Source of the DNA: Chitinophagaceae bacterium 26-R-25
GTDB taxonomy: Bacteria; Bacteroidota; Bacteroidia; Chitinophagales; Chitinophagaceae
Direction of reading: 5' to 3'
Assembly (NCBI GenBank): GCA_029906195.1
Contig: JARWSJ010000001.1
Span: 2,356,001 to 2,420,000 of the forward strand
Length of the DNA stretch: 64,000 bases
Of the stretch, positions 15,957-24,390 are shown in pieces. A program made the translations under genes and the position numbers. The notes under the pieces are model-generated. The model was not told where the DNA came from. It was given only the letters and a program-made list of their open reading frames with translations, and did no database searches. The stretch's first letter is position 1. Each line of letters starts with the position of its first letter.

Positions 15957-16184
15957 ATGAGCAGATCAAAAAAGAAAACGCCAATAACCGGGATCACAGG
16001 CGCAGAATCTGAGAAAAACGACAAGAGGATAGCCAATCGAAAATTCAGACGCATTACAAAAATGCAGGTAAAAAAAGGCGACGATAAATTTGTCGAACTG
16101 AAAGAAATTTCCAATGTCTGGTCATTTGACAAGGACGGAAAACATTATTTAAAAAGTCCTACAAAAAAAGATCTTAGAAAATAA
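15957..16184 (+). CDS. Small basic conserved protein of unknown function
   Basis: The 75-residue product, rich in Lys and Arg, begins MSRSKKKTPITGITGAESEK. A central RIANRKFRRI basic helix and a VSNVWSF-like segment (EISNVWSFDKDGKHY) are followed by a Lys-rich tail. This pattern is a recurring conserved hypothetical in several phyla, without an assigned function. Its basic charge suggests nucleic-acid or ribosome contact, but that is a guess. It is followed 113 bases later by the YrdB-like gene on the same strand. Confidence 0.7.
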   Translation: MSRSKKKTPITGITGAESEKNDKRIANRKFRRITKMQVKKGDDKFVELKEISNVWSFDKDGKHYLKSPTKKDLRK

Positions 16185-16297
16185 ACACTCTTGCCATTCG
16201 CTATTACAACGCTAATCTTCAAATTCAATACAAAAAACATCGAGACAGGTGAACAATAACTTCTTAAAACTCGCCTTGTTCTTTAACCAAAAACACT

Positions 16298-16639
16298 ATG
16301 AATATTATACTCAAAACAATTAACCAGGCGGTCACTTTCCTGCTCGAAATTGCAATGCTTGTTGCATATGGCTACTACGGAATGAGCTTGCCCTGGACTT
16401 TCTTCCCCAGGCTTTTGTTTGCTATATTTTTAGTGGCGGTTGTTATTGTGTTGTGGGGAATATTCGCAGCACCAAAGTCCGCACGCAGACTAAAAATGCC
16501 TTTCCTGACAATTTTCCGGACAAGTGTATTTTTAATTTCAGCTTTTCTGCTTTTTCAAGCGGGGCAAAAAAATATGGCCATTTTATTAGTGGGCCTTACA
16601 ATTGTGACACAGACAACAGGCTACTATATGGAAAAATAA
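16298..16639 (+). CDS. YrdB-family (DUF2568) membrane protein
   Basis: The 113-residue product has four predicted membrane helices (about 10-28, 35-55, 67-85, 90-108). The family hallmarks are the first helix with Glu (TFLLEIAMLVAYGYYG), a W-G-IFAAPKSARRL loop after helix two, and a short third helix. YrdB/DUF2568 proteins are small integral membrane proteins of unknown function. It is independent of the repeat-rich spacer that follows. Confidence 0.8.
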   Translation: MNIILKTINQAVTFLLEIAMLVAYGYYGMSLPWTFFPRLLFAIFLVAVVIVLWGIFAAPKSARRLKMPFLTIFRTSVFLISAFLLFQAGQKNMAILLVGLTIVTQTTGYYMEK

Positions 16640-16708
16640 AATATTCTTTAAACAAACAGGATTGCAAGGGCTCTTGGTTCATGTCATCACTAACCAAGGC
16701 AGTGATTT

Positions 16709-16930
16709 TTCGCTTCGCGAAATTTAACATGTCGCCCCTCTGGGGCTGGCTTTATTGTTCCCAATTTCTTTCCTTTTCTGCTACTAACGTGTCACCCCGC
16801 TGGGGCTATTCAATACATTCGGGAAGTTACAAACAGCCCCAGCGGGGCGACACGTTAGTAGGCAACATTACATTAGGTCAATCCCAATACCAGCCCCAGC
16901 GGGGCGACATGTTAAATTTCGCGAAGCGAA
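16709..16930. repeat. Large nested palindrome (41-base and 26-base arms)
   Basis: Outer arms 16709-16749 and 16890-16930 are reverse complements over 41 bases with one mismatch (TTCGCTTCGCGAAATTTAAC at the outside, CCCCTCTGGGGCTGG at the inside). Inner arms 16782-16807 and 16835-16860 match over 26 bases with one mismatch and carry the same CCCCGCTGGGGCT core. The unit GTCGCCCC(G/T)CTGGGGCT thus occurs four times. It lies in the 433-base gap 16640-17072, downstream of the YrdB gene. Nothing else is seen there. Confidence 0.92.
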
Positions 16931-17072
16931 GATCCTTAGCGTTTCTCCGGTTGATGCGTTATCACCGGCGCCCCCCTTTCGTCAAAAAAAAGCTAAATCC
17001 AGCAGCCGAATAACCACAGTTTAATATATTGCATGACACAAATAACCTCTTATCTTAATTAAAAAACTTCCT

Positions 17073-18176
17073 ATGGGACTTTTTGATAAACTCCGGAACG
17101 AATTTGTAGATATAATCGAATGGGTGGATGGCACCCAGGACTCGATCGTGTGGAAATTTCCGCGCTACCAGAATGAAATAAAAATGAACTCAAAGCTCAC
17201 TGTGAGAGAATCGCAGGTGGCTGTGTTCATGAACGAAGGAAAAGTAGCCGATATATTTCCTCCCGGCATGTATTCACTTACCACGCAAAACATGCCTATC
17301 CTCTCCACTTTGAAAGGTTGGGCCTATGGTTTTAACAGCCCGTTTAAAGCAGATGTTTATTTCGTGAGCACAAGGCAATTCATTAACCAGAAATGGGGAA
17401 CAATGAATCCCGTGATGATGCGTGATGCCGAGTTTGGCCCCGTTCGCTTACGGGCATTTGGCAGCTTTGCTTTCAGGGTGAAAGATGCAGGTGTTTTCTT
17501 AAAAGAAGTGTCTGCAACAAATCCTGATTTTAGTGCAGAGAATATTTCTACCCAACTACGCAATCTCGCCGTGTCGCGAGGGATGGAAGCCATTGCTGAA
17601 GCAAAAATACCAGTGTTGGATATTGCTTCACAATACGAGGAAGTATCAACAATTATTACCGGAAAAATAAAATCAGAGTTTGAAGAACTCGGATTGGAAC
17701 TGACGAAATTTTTAATTGAAAATGTTTCTCTTCCACCTGAAGTAGAAGCAGCGCTGGATAAAAGAAGCAGCATTGGCATTGTTGGTAACTTAAATGCATA
17801 CACGCAATTCCAGGTGGCGAACTCGCTGGAAAAATCTGCTGAAAATCCTGGCGGCGGTGGAACGGTTGGTGCAGGTGTGGGTGCAGGTATTGGTTTGGGC
17901 ATTGCGGGACAACTCGCAGGTATGTTTCAAAACAACCAGGCAACGAATAGCAATATGCCTCCTCCCCTTCAAACGGAAACTGAATTTTTCGTCGCTATTG
18001 ATGGGAAGCAGGCCGGGCCGTTTAGCCAGCAGCAGCTAACACAATTAGTGTCCAACAATACATTGCAGCCACAAACACTTGTATGGAAAAAAGGCATGAA
18101 CGGATGGGCCGCTGCAAATACCCTTCCGGAGTTAGCAGCAATATTAAATAGTGCGCCACCTCCTTTGCCGATGTAA
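17073..18176 (+). CDS. SPFH-domain protein with C-terminal GYF_2 domain
   Basis: The product is 367 residues. The SPFH/virion-core-like part (residues 1-230) begins MGLFDKLRNEFVDIIEWVDG. A Gly-rich linker follows (about 259-285, GGGGTVGAGVGAGIGLG), then a GYF_2/DUF4339 module (304-358: FFVAIDGKQAGPFSQQQL ... LVWKKGMNGWAAA). The closest described system is Bacillus YdjI, an SPFH protein that works with the zinc-ribbon protein YdjG and with PspA in membrane-stress response. Here the zinc-ribbon partner is the next gene, 146 bases downstream, but no pspA is present in the window. The GYF module suggests binding of proline-rich partners. Confidence 0.88.
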   Translation: MGLFDKLRNEFVDIIEWVDGTQDSIVWKFPRYQNEIKMNSKLTVRESQVAVFMNEGKVADIFPPGMYSLTTQNMPILSTLKGWAYGFNSPFKADVYFVSTRQFINQKWGTMNPVMMRDAEFGPVRLRAFGSFAFRVKDAGVFLKEVSATNPDFSAENISTQLRNLAVSRGMEAIAEAKIPVLDIASQYEEVSTIITGKIKSEFEELGLELTKFLIENVSLPPEVEAALDKRSSIGIVGNLNAYTQFQVANSLEKSAENPGGGGTVGAGVGAGIGLGIAGQLAGMFQNNQATNSNMPPPLQTETEFFVAIDGKQAGPFSQQQLTQLVSNNTLQPQTLVWKKGMNGWAAANTLPELAAILNSAPPPLPM

Positions 18177-18182
18177 CTAATG

Positions 18183-18210
18183 TTAAGTCAAAAGGAAAAA
18201 GTCAAAAATA
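18183..18210. repeat. AAAAGTC-type heptamer repeat
   Basis: Degenerate units of the type AAGTCAAAAGG and AAGTCAAAAAT follow the SPFH gene and read outward from its stop. The same family is at 47982-48010 and 50865-50890, and in the opposite strand form at 21487-21526. Confidence 0.6.
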
Positions 18211-18247
18211 AAAAAGCCTGACCTGACACTACTAACAACTTGCAAAA

Positions 18248-18290
18248 AGCTATCAGTATCGGTAAGAAATATATTATTACCGATAGCTTA
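18248..18290 (+). terminator. Possible hairpin terminator after the SPFH gene
   Basis: AGCTATC ... TATCGGTAA and TTACCGATAGCT can form a stem around 18248-18288. The T-content after it is weak (TATAATCCTTTT). It might instead attenuate readthrough into the zinc-ribbon gene, which starts at 18323. Confidence 0.35.
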
Positions 18291-18322
18291 TAATCCTTTT
18301 CCCTAACCCAATACCGGGCACA

Positions 18323-19438
18323 ATGATCGAAGAAAATAACACCGCCGAAATACATGGCAATACTTTCAAGTGCGAGAACTGTGGCGCTGCAATGCATTTT
18401 GCACCGGGAACACATTCACTGAAATGTGATTTCTGCGAAACGGTAAATGAGATTCCGGATGCGCATCAGCCAGTGCGTGCTTACGATTACAACACCTTCA
18501 TCAACGATCATGCAAAAGCTGATACCAATGTTATAACGGTTACGAAATGTAATAGCTGCGGGGCCGTCACCACAATGGATGATAAAACCGTTGCCGGGAA
18601 TTGTACGTTCTGTGGCAGCCCGTTGCTAACGATCAATCAGCAGCAACAGGAAGTTGTGAAGCCGCATTATGTGCTACCGTTTTTTGTAAACGACCAGCAG
18701 GCTAAAAAGAATTTTGGCGCGTGGATGAAAAAATTATGGTTCGCCCCGTCAGATCTACAGCGCGTGGTCGAGCAAAGAACAGCCGGAGCACTGCGCGGTA
18801 TTTACATTCCTTATTGGGTGTATGATACTGATACCGAAACGGAGTACACCGGCAGAAGAGGCGAATACTACTACACCACAGAAACATATACGGAAACAGT
18901 CGACGGCAAATCGGAAACAAGAACGAGACAGGTAAGGCATACCGCATGGTACCCTGCAAGTGGTGAAGTTGATTGCCCCTTCAGCGATTTATTAATATCG
19001 GCCAGCACATCTTTACCACAAAAAATAGCCAACAAACTGGAACCATGGGAACTGTCTCAATTGGTGGCTTATGACGAACGTTATTTAAGCGGCTTCCGTG
19101 CAGAGCTCTACCAGGTAAATGCGCAAAGAGGTTTTGATATTGCAAAACAGAAAATGGTAGGCACTGTCGAAGAGGAAATTCGAAGAGATATTGGCGGAGA
19201 TGAACAGCAGATCTCCAACTACGACACGCAGTATTATAACACCATGTTGAAATACGTGCTACTGCCGGTCTGGATGTGCGCCTACAATTACAAAAACAAG
19301 CTTTATCATTTTACAGTAAACGCCTGCACCGGTGAAGTGGTGGGCGAAAGACCATACAGCGCATTGAAAATCGTGATGCTTGTATTGGCTGTTATTGCAC
19401 TTGGCATTGCGATTTATGTGATGTCGCAGCGGCATTGA
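18323..19438 (+). CDS. Tandem zinc-ribbon membrane protein (YdjG-like)
   Basis: The product is 371 residues. Two zinc ribbons are visible: Cys17/20/35/38 and Cys76/79/94/97 (CENC...CDFC and CNSC...CTFC). A middle domain contains the conserved GIYIPYWVYD segment, and there is a Thr/Glu-rich stretch. One C-terminal membrane helix (about 348-366) ends at the basic terminus MSQRH. It is often mis-annotated as a primosomal or helicase-like protein because of the ribbons. Family context with the SPFH gene upstream points to a membrane-associated complex comparable to Bacillus YdjG/YdjI. Confidence 0.82.
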   Translation: MIEENNTAEIHGNTFKCENCGAAMHFAPGTHSLKCDFCETVNEIPDAHQPVRAYDYNTFINDHAKADTNVITVTKCNSCGAVTTMDDKTVAGNCTFCGSPLLTINQQQQEVVKPHYVLPFFVNDQQAKKNFGAWMKKLWFAPSDLQRVVEQRTAGALRGIYIPYWVYDTDTETEYTGRRGEYYYTTETYTETVDGKSETRTRQVRHTAWYPASGEVDCPFSDLLISASTSLPQKIANKLEPWELSQLVAYDERYLSGFRAELYQVNAQRGFDIAKQKMVGTVEEEIRRDIGGDEQQISNYDTQYYNTMLKYVLLPVWMCAYNYKNKLYHFTVNACTGEVVGERPYSALKIVMLVLAVIALGIAIYVMSQRH

Positions 19439-19439
19439 T

Positions 19440-19612
19440 AGCACACGGATGACACGGATTGGACTGATTTACACTGATTTTTTCAAACAGCAACCAGCAA
19501 AAAATTGAATATGCATTCGATCTTGTAACCATTCAGTTATTCAGTTACTCAGTTATTCAGTTATTAAAAAAATCCGTGTAAATCAGTCCAAATCCGTGTC
19601 ATCTGTGTGCTC
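19440..19612. repeat. Inverted pair of GCACACGG repeats enclosing an octamer repeat
   Basis: Left copy 19440-19483 and right copy 19566-19612 are near-perfect reverse complements (GCACACGGATGACACGG at the outer ends, GGACTGATTTACAC inside). The loop contains an ATTCAGTT octamer run (19529-19564). The element lies between two convergent genes. On the right it directly abuts the TGA of the YCII gene. Confidence 0.92.
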
Positions 19613-19991
19613 ACTTTGGATACACAAAATTCGTTTCCACTTCTTTTGTTTTGATTGGTCTTACTTCTATCGTTGCGGATGGAACAAACTCAAATTCAGG
19701 GTTTTGCTTTGCAATTTCAACAGCTTCGTCGATGTCGTTTGCCGTTATGTGATAATAACCAACCTGCACTTCTTTTGTCGGGTCGATTGGTTTGGATATC
19801 CAGTTGCGGTCACGCTTGGAAATGAGAAAACCTTCTCTCACGATCGGCTGAGCAGCTATTAGTTTGCCCTTTGCCTTTAACAGACCAATATAGACTTCAC
19901 ATTGTTTGATGAATGCTAAATGTTCGTCAGCAGACAACGCAGCTTTAGCATCTCCCGCATTTCGAATGTAAAGCATGAATTCCTGTGCCAT
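19611..19991 (-). CDS. YCII-related domain protein
   Basis: The 126-residue single-domain ferredoxin-fold protein has the pattern EFMLYIRNAGDAKAALSADEHLAFIKQCEVYIGLLKAKGKL, followed by GYYHITANDIDEAVEIAKQNPEF and VEVRP-type end (IEVRPI). These are features of the YCII family of small proteins related to muconolactone isomerase and sigma-factor-associated YCII domains. Members usually have a catalytic-looking His-Asp pair; here the DEH at residues 22-24 is a candidate. The function is unknown. It is a stand-alone gene. Confidence 0.82.
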   Translation of the reverse strand: MAQEFMLYIRNAGDAKAALSADEHLAFIKQCEVYIGLLKAKGKLIAAQPIVREGFLISKRDRNWISKPIDPTKEVQVGYYHITANDIDEAVEIAKQNPEFEFVPSATIEVRPIKTKEVETNFVYPK

Positions 19992-20049
19992 AATTTTTGG
20001 TTTTAGTTTTTAACCAAATAAATCTCTATTAAAATTACGCCGTTTTGAG

Positions 20050-20085
20050 GTGATGAGCGATGAGTTGTGAGTTTTGAGTTTTCAA
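20050..20085. repeat. GAGTTTT-type heptamer repeat
   Basis: GATGAGTTGTGAGTTTTGAGTTTTC lies upstream of the YCII gene and reads outward from its start. The related reverse-complement form lies at 22978-23030. The rest of the 258-base gap 19992-20249 shows no clear motif. Confidence 0.55.
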
Positions 20086-20249
20086 CCGCAAGAACCATAA
20101 CTAAATGAACTAAATCATTTTCCGGCGCAACTTTCATCATTTCTATGCGGTACAAATATTCGCATCTTGCGCAGGTTTTTTGTGGCAATTGATCACAACA
20201 TGAACCACTCCTTTCTTTATAAAAATGACAGTACTAAATCATTGATATT

Positions 20250-21419
20250 ATGAATCAACGCGCTGTTTTCAAACAAGTGCATAAAATATTGTTTGCGGTA
20301 GCCGCAATTGCTGCGTTTTCCTTACAACCCCTACGCGCACAGGAAAAGAAAGATACCAGCTCCAATTATTCAGCCTTTAAGCGGGCCATCACTTTTAATG
20401 CGTTGATACAAATGCGCTACACGGCTTCCCTCACACATAACGTAGATGTTACGGGCAAAAATTTCGATCCTGCTGCAAGCAAGGGTGTAACAAATACTTT
20501 CTCTTTGCGCAGAGCCCGGCTAATGGTAAAAGCCGCTGTAAACGACAGATTCTCTACCAACTTTATGCTCAACTTCGCTGAGTTTTGCGGTAATACTGCA
20601 AACAAAGTAGTGGAAAACGCATTTGTAAAATATTCGGCGAACAAACATTTCAATATTCAGGCAGGACAATTCAGACCTTTCTTTGGCATTGAAGACCTGA
20701 TTCCTGCAGAGCTGATCAGAACGCTGGATTACTCGAATCAATATACAGCATTCGCAGCCAGCGGCTGGCAAGGATTCCAGTTGGGTGTTTCGGTATTCGG
20801 AAACATCACTGGCGACGATACGAAGTTTGTTAAATACTATGCCGGCATTTACAATGGCAACAATCGAAACCAGCCTTCTGACAACGATAATACCAAAAAC
20901 ATTTACGGACGTTTGGAAACTTCTTTGTCTGAAAACTTTAAACTGGGAGCCAACGCAGCATCGGGTAGTTTTGGTGCTGGTACAGGCTTCGCCTGGGGCG
21001 GAGATGTAACGGGTAAAATAAGTTTATGTGATGACAAGAAATGGGAACTGTTTCTAACAGCTGAAGGGAAAACGGGCACCAACTTTAATTTGTACAACAC
21101 TGCAACATCTGCCAAACCGCAACTGAATGATTGCAAAATGTGGGGAGTGTATTTTTTCCCGTTGTTGCGCTACAATTACAATCACGCACGATTAAGGGCT
21201 CTTGAATTTTCTTCCCGGTATGAATACTTCAACGAAAATGCTAAATTGGGAGACAACCCTTATCAAACCATCACACCGAATATCTCATTCTTGTTTGCCG
21301 ATGACATGTATGCTGCGTTGCAAGTAGGCACCAATATTGAACTGTTCAAGCACAATGTGCCTTTGACAAATTCTTATAGTCAGAGCTTAATGTATTTGCA
21401 GTTGCAATTGAGGTTTTGA
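20250..21419 (+). CDS. Outer-membrane porin, phosphate-selective porin O/P type
   Basis: The product is 389 residues with a signal peptide (cleavage near PLRAQ). The body is an alternating amphipathic beta-barrel, with ITFNALIQMRYTAS as first strand, the FSLRRARLMVKA strand typical of porin O/P, and the motif AGQFRPFFGIEDL. The C-terminus ends LQLQLRF, with a terminal aromatic residue as expected for outer-membrane barrel insertion. It probably conducts anions or phosphate, but the ligand is inferred from family only. It is transcribed alone; the next gene is convergent. Confidence 0.85.
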   Translation: MNQRAVFKQVHKILFAVAAIAAFSLQPLRAQEKKDTSSNYSAFKRAITFNALIQMRYTASLTHNVDVTGKNFDPAASKGVTNTFSLRRARLMVKAAVNDRFSTNFMLNFAEFCGNTANKVVENAFVKYSANKHFNIQAGQFRPFFGIEDLIPAELIRTLDYSNQYTAFAASGWQGFQLGVSVFGNITGDDTKFVKYYAGIYNGNNRNQPSDNDNTKNIYGRLETSLSENFKLGANAASGSFGAGTGFAWGGDVTGKISLCDDKKWELFLTAEGKTGTNFNLYNTATSAKPQLNDCKMWGVYFFPLLRYNYNHARLRALEFSSRYEYFNENAKLGDNPYQTITPNISFLFADDMYAALQVGTNIELFKHNVPLTNSYSQSLMYLQLQLRF

Positions 21420-21526
21420 GAATTGAGAGCTGAGAGTTGAGAGTTGAGAGTTAACTTTTGATGGAGTTTTAGGTTTGTGGGTTTTAACTTTTTTTACTTT
21501 TTACTTTTCACTTTTACTTTGGCGGT
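21418..21526. repeat. GAGAGTT heptamer run and AAAAGTA-type run between convergent genes
   Basis: 21418-21452 is GAATTGAGAGCTGAGAGTTGAGAG, reading outward from the porin stop. 21487-21526 (ACTTTTTACTTTTCACTTTT) reads outward from the malic-enzyme stop on the minus strand. Confidence 0.75.
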
Positions 21527-21529
21527 GCT

Positions 21530-21565
21530 AAAATAAGCCTGCCCCAGGATCTCCCCAGGACAGGC
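21530..21565 (-). terminator. Probable terminator of the malic-enzyme gene
   Basis: On the minus strand GCCTGTCCTGGGG - AGAT - CCTGGGGCAGGC forms a GC-rich stem with two G-T pairs and one mismatch. It is followed by TTATTTTAG. It begins 10 bases after the stop at 21575. Confidence 0.65.
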
Positions 21566-21574
21566 GTTCTATAT

Positions 21575-22759
21575 TTAAACACACACACTTTCAAGTCTTG
21601 CCACGCCCGTTGCCATCGCAGCGTCTGCCACGGCTCTGGCCACTTCAATCGCCACTCTTTTATCAAACACGTCGGGCACAATATATTCAGGACTTAATTC
21701 ATCATCTGTGATGATTTCTGCAATTGCTCTTGCAGCCGCTATTTTCATCTCATCGTTGATGTCGCTTGCTCGCACATCAAGCGCTCCTCTGAAAATACCG
21801 GGAAATGCGAGCACGTTATTGATTTGATTTGCAAAATCTGATCTGCCGGTTCCAACGATCTTCGCTCCTGCTCTTATTGCCACGTCGGGCATAATTTCAG
21901 GAACCGGATTTGCCATTGCAAAAATGATCGCATCTTTTGCCATTGATTCCACATCTTCTTCAGTTAACGCATTAGGTGCAGAAACGCCTATAAAAACATC
22001 GGCACCTTTTATAACATCTGAAAGTTTGCCCTTTCTCTTGTCAACATTTGAAATTTGTGCAATTTCCATTTTCTCGCGATTCAAATTTTCTCTTCCTTCA
22101 TACACCGCTCCTGTCCTGTCGCAGAGAATTACTTTTTCAAGCCCAATGCTCATCAGCAATTTGGCGATCGCGACGCCTGCAGCGCCGCAGCCGTTTATCA
22201 CTACATTGATATCGTGAATGTCTTTATCTACTATTTTCAATGCATTGAGCATGGCAGCAAGAGTAACGATCGCAGTGCCATGCTGGTCATCGTGAAACAC
22301 AGGGATGTCGCACTCTGCACGCAACCTTCTTTCTATTTCGAAACAACGTGGTGCAGATATGTCTTCGAGATTGATCCCGGCAAAATTTCCTTCAAGAAGT
22401 TTAACGGTGTTTACTATTTCGTCAACACTTTTTGTACGCAGGCACAAGGGAAATGCATCCACATTTGCAAAGGTTTTAAATAGTGCACATTTGCCTTCCA
22501 TTACCGGCATTCCGGCCTCTGGGCCGATGTCTCCAAGCCCCAGCACCGCAGTGCCATCAGTAATAACAGCCACGAGATTATTTCGCCTTGTATACTTGTA
22601 CGAGAGATCCACATCCTCCGCTATTGCCAAACAAGGCGCCGCCACACCGGGGGTATAGGCTATACTCAGCTCTTCGCGGTTAGTGATTTTAGCATTGCAA
22701 ACAACTTCAATTTTTCCCGCCCATTGTTCGTGCATTTGCAGGGCTCTTTTCTTATACAT
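21575..22759 (-). CDS. Malic enzyme (short form, without phosphotransacetylase domain)
   Basis: The 394-residue cytoplasmic enzyme converts malate to pyruvate and CO2 with reduction of NAD(P). The N-terminal YTPGVAAPCLAIAED and GLGDIGPEAGMPVMEGK blocks and the FHDDQHGTAIVTLAA block (metal and malate binding) are clear. The Rossmann segment VVINGCGAAGVAIAK lies near 185-199. It corresponds to the N-terminal catalytic half of MaeB-type enzymes and lacks their C-terminal phosphotransacetylase-like domain. Cofactor choice (NAD or NADP) cannot be decided from the motifs. It is transcribed alone. Confidence 0.93.
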   Translation of the reverse strand: MYKKRALQMHEQWAGKIEVVCNAKITNREELSIAYTPGVAAPCLAIAEDVDLSYKYTRRNNLVAVITDGTAVLGLGDIGPEAGMPVMEGKCALFKTFANVDAFPLCLRTKSVDEIVNTVKLLEGNFAGINLEDISAPRCFEIERRLRAECDIPVFHDDQHGTAIVTLAAMLNALKIVDKDIHDINVVINGCGAAGVAIAKLLMSIGLEKVILCDRTGAVYEGRENLNREKMEIAQISNVDKRKGKLSDVIKGADVFIGVSAPNALTEEDVESMAKDAIIFAMANPVPEIMPDVAIRAGAKIVGTGRSDFANQINNVLAFPGIFRGALDVRASDINDEMKIAAARAIAEIITDDELSPEYIVPDVFDKRVAIEVARAVADAAMATGVARLESVCV

Positions 22760-22918
22760 AGAAATGAGTTTTGTTTTACTGATTGTAAATTAAGTCGCAG
22801 AAATATGGCAAGCAGCTGCACCAGATAAAACCGGTCGCAAAGTTAGCGGGGTGTTTTTTTGCAGAACATGAAGTAAATCATGCTTTTAGCCTTTCTTTAA
22901 TGATTTGCTAATTTTGTA

Positions 22919-23030
22919 ATACTGAGTAACTGAATGACTGAGTAACTGAATAACTGAAGTTCATATTCGAGTAGCTTTAAATATTACAAACCACTCATAA
23001 CTCGTAACTCACTACTCAAAACTTTTTCCC
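22919..23030. repeat. Octamer run and CAAAACTC-type run in a divergent gap
   Basis: 22919-22966 is ACTGAGTAACTGAATGAC..., reading outward from the malic-enzyme start. 22978-23030 (ACTCATAACTCGTAACTCAC) reads outward from the U32 gene. The 343-base gap 22760-23102 holds these and presumably two promoters that I cannot place. Confidence 0.7.
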
Positions 23031-23102
23031 ACCTGATTTTCGTCATCCATTTTTATGATAAATGCTTGCAATTTGCGTTTCATTTTTTTTAAAGCGTAAG
23101 CA

Positions 23103-24356
23103 ATGCAGCAGAACAAAACAGTGGAGTTATTGGCCCCTGCGGGCAATTTCGAATCGTTAACGGCAGCTATTCATAGCGGTGCCAATGCCGTATATTTTGG
23201 AGTAGACCAACTCAACATGCGGGCAAGGGCAACAATGAATTTTACTTTAGATGATTTGCTAAGTATCGCACTGCGATGTCATGCAAAAAATGTAAAAGCT
23301 TACCTCACGCTGAATACAATCATTTACGACCACGATCTGTCGCTAATTAAAACAATCATCAACAAAGCCAAGGCTGCAGGCATTGATGCAGTTATAGCCG
23401 CAGACCATGCGGTTATCGCCTATGCTGCATCGGTTAGAATGCCGGTTCACATTTCCACGCAGGCCAATGTCTCCAATATTGAAACGGTGAAATTCTTCGC
23501 TCCATTTGCAGATGTAATTGTACTGGCAAGAGAACTAAGTTTGAAACAAGTGGAAACAATCTGTAAAGAAATAAAGCGTCAAAATATTTGCGGCGTATCC
23601 GGCAAACCAATAAAAATAGAGGTCTTTGCGCATGGTGCTTTGTGCATGGCCGTTTCAGGAAAATGCTACCTGAGTCTGCATAGTCATAATGCTTCTGCAA
23701 ACCGAGGTGCATGTATTCAAAACTGCCGCCATCGCTATAAGGTAACTGATATTGAAGATGATGTAGAACTGGAAATAGACAATGAATACATTATGTCATC
23801 CAAAGATCTTAAGACAATTGATTTTCTTGATCAACTTCTGCTGGCTGGTGTTGATGTATTGAAGCTTGAAGGTCGTGGCCGCAGCCCTGAATATGTAAGC
23901 ACTGTTACCGCGTGCTATCGCGAAGCCATTGATGCAGTAACGCAAAAAACTTTTAATCACGAAAAGACCAGTCAATGGAACGAACGCCTGAAAGAAGTGT
24001 ACAACCGCGATTTTTGGGGAGGTTATTTCCTCGGCAAAGAAATGGGTGAATGGAGCAATACCGCCGGCTCACAAGCCACCACGCAAAAGATATATCTCGG
24101 GAAAGGCAAACACTATTTTCCCAAAACACAGATCGCAGAGTTTGAAATTGAAACATATCAATTGAATGTGGGCGACCGCATCCTAATAACCGGGCCAACT
24201 ACAGGTGTGTATGAGAGCATCATCACATCACTGCACGTGAATGAGGACGGCGCAAAAGACATCGCTGTAAAAGGCGACAGATGCGCGTTTCCGGTTGACA
24301 GGCCGATCAGGACTTCGGATAAATTGTATAAAATAGTTAACACTACAATAAGTTGA
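23103..24356 (+). CDS. U32-family protein, TrhP-like tRNA hydroxylation enzyme
   Basis: The product is 417 residues. The family begins ELLAPAGNFESLTAAIHSGANAVYFG. The U32 signature EVFAHGALCMAVSGKCYLS is at 173-191, with Cys181, Cys188, Cys204 and Cys208 as likely Fe-S ligands. U32 proteins once called peptidases are now known as hydroxylases: TrhP (YegQ) for 5-hydroxyuridine at tRNA position 34, RlhA for 23S rRNA, UbiU/UbiV for ubiquinone. Length and C-terminal beta-barrel (ISG-like GDRILITGPTTGVYES) favour TrhP. A 4Fe-4S ferredoxin gene follows 34 bases downstream, which could supply electrons. Confidence 0.85.
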   Translation: MQQNKTVELLAPAGNFESLTAAIHSGANAVYFGVDQLNMRARATMNFTLDDLLSIALRCHAKNVKAYLTLNTIIYDHDLSLIKTIINKAKAAGIDAVIAADHAVIAYAASVRMPVHISTQANVSNIETVKFFAPFADVIVLARELSLKQVETICKEIKRQNICGVSGKPIKIEVFAHGALCMAVSGKCYLSLHSHNASANRGACIQNCRHRYKVTDIEDDVELEIDNEYIMSSKDLKTIDFLDQLLLAGVDVLKLEGRGRSPEYVSTVTACYREAIDAVTQKTFNHEKTSQWNERLKEVYNRDFWGGYFLGKEMGEWSNTAGSQATTQKIYLGKGKHYFPKTQIAEFEIETYQLNVGDRILITGPTTGVYESIITSLHVNEDGAKDIAVKGDRCAFPVDRPIRTSDKLYKIVNTTIS

Positions 24357-24380
24357 GAATTGAGAGTTGAGAGTTGAAAA
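24355..24380. repeat. GAGAGTT heptamer run inside an operon gap
   Basis: GAATTGAGAGTTGAGAGTTG fills most of the 34-base space between the U32 and ferredoxin genes. It reads outward from the U32 stop. Confidence 0.75.
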
Positions 24381-24390
24381 TTATTAAATC

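Noticed and set aside
16453..17013. Plus-strand open frame of 186 codons overlapping the YrdB gene
   Set aside because: The first part is an out-of-frame shadow of YrdB and the rest is translated from the large palindrome at 16709-16930.
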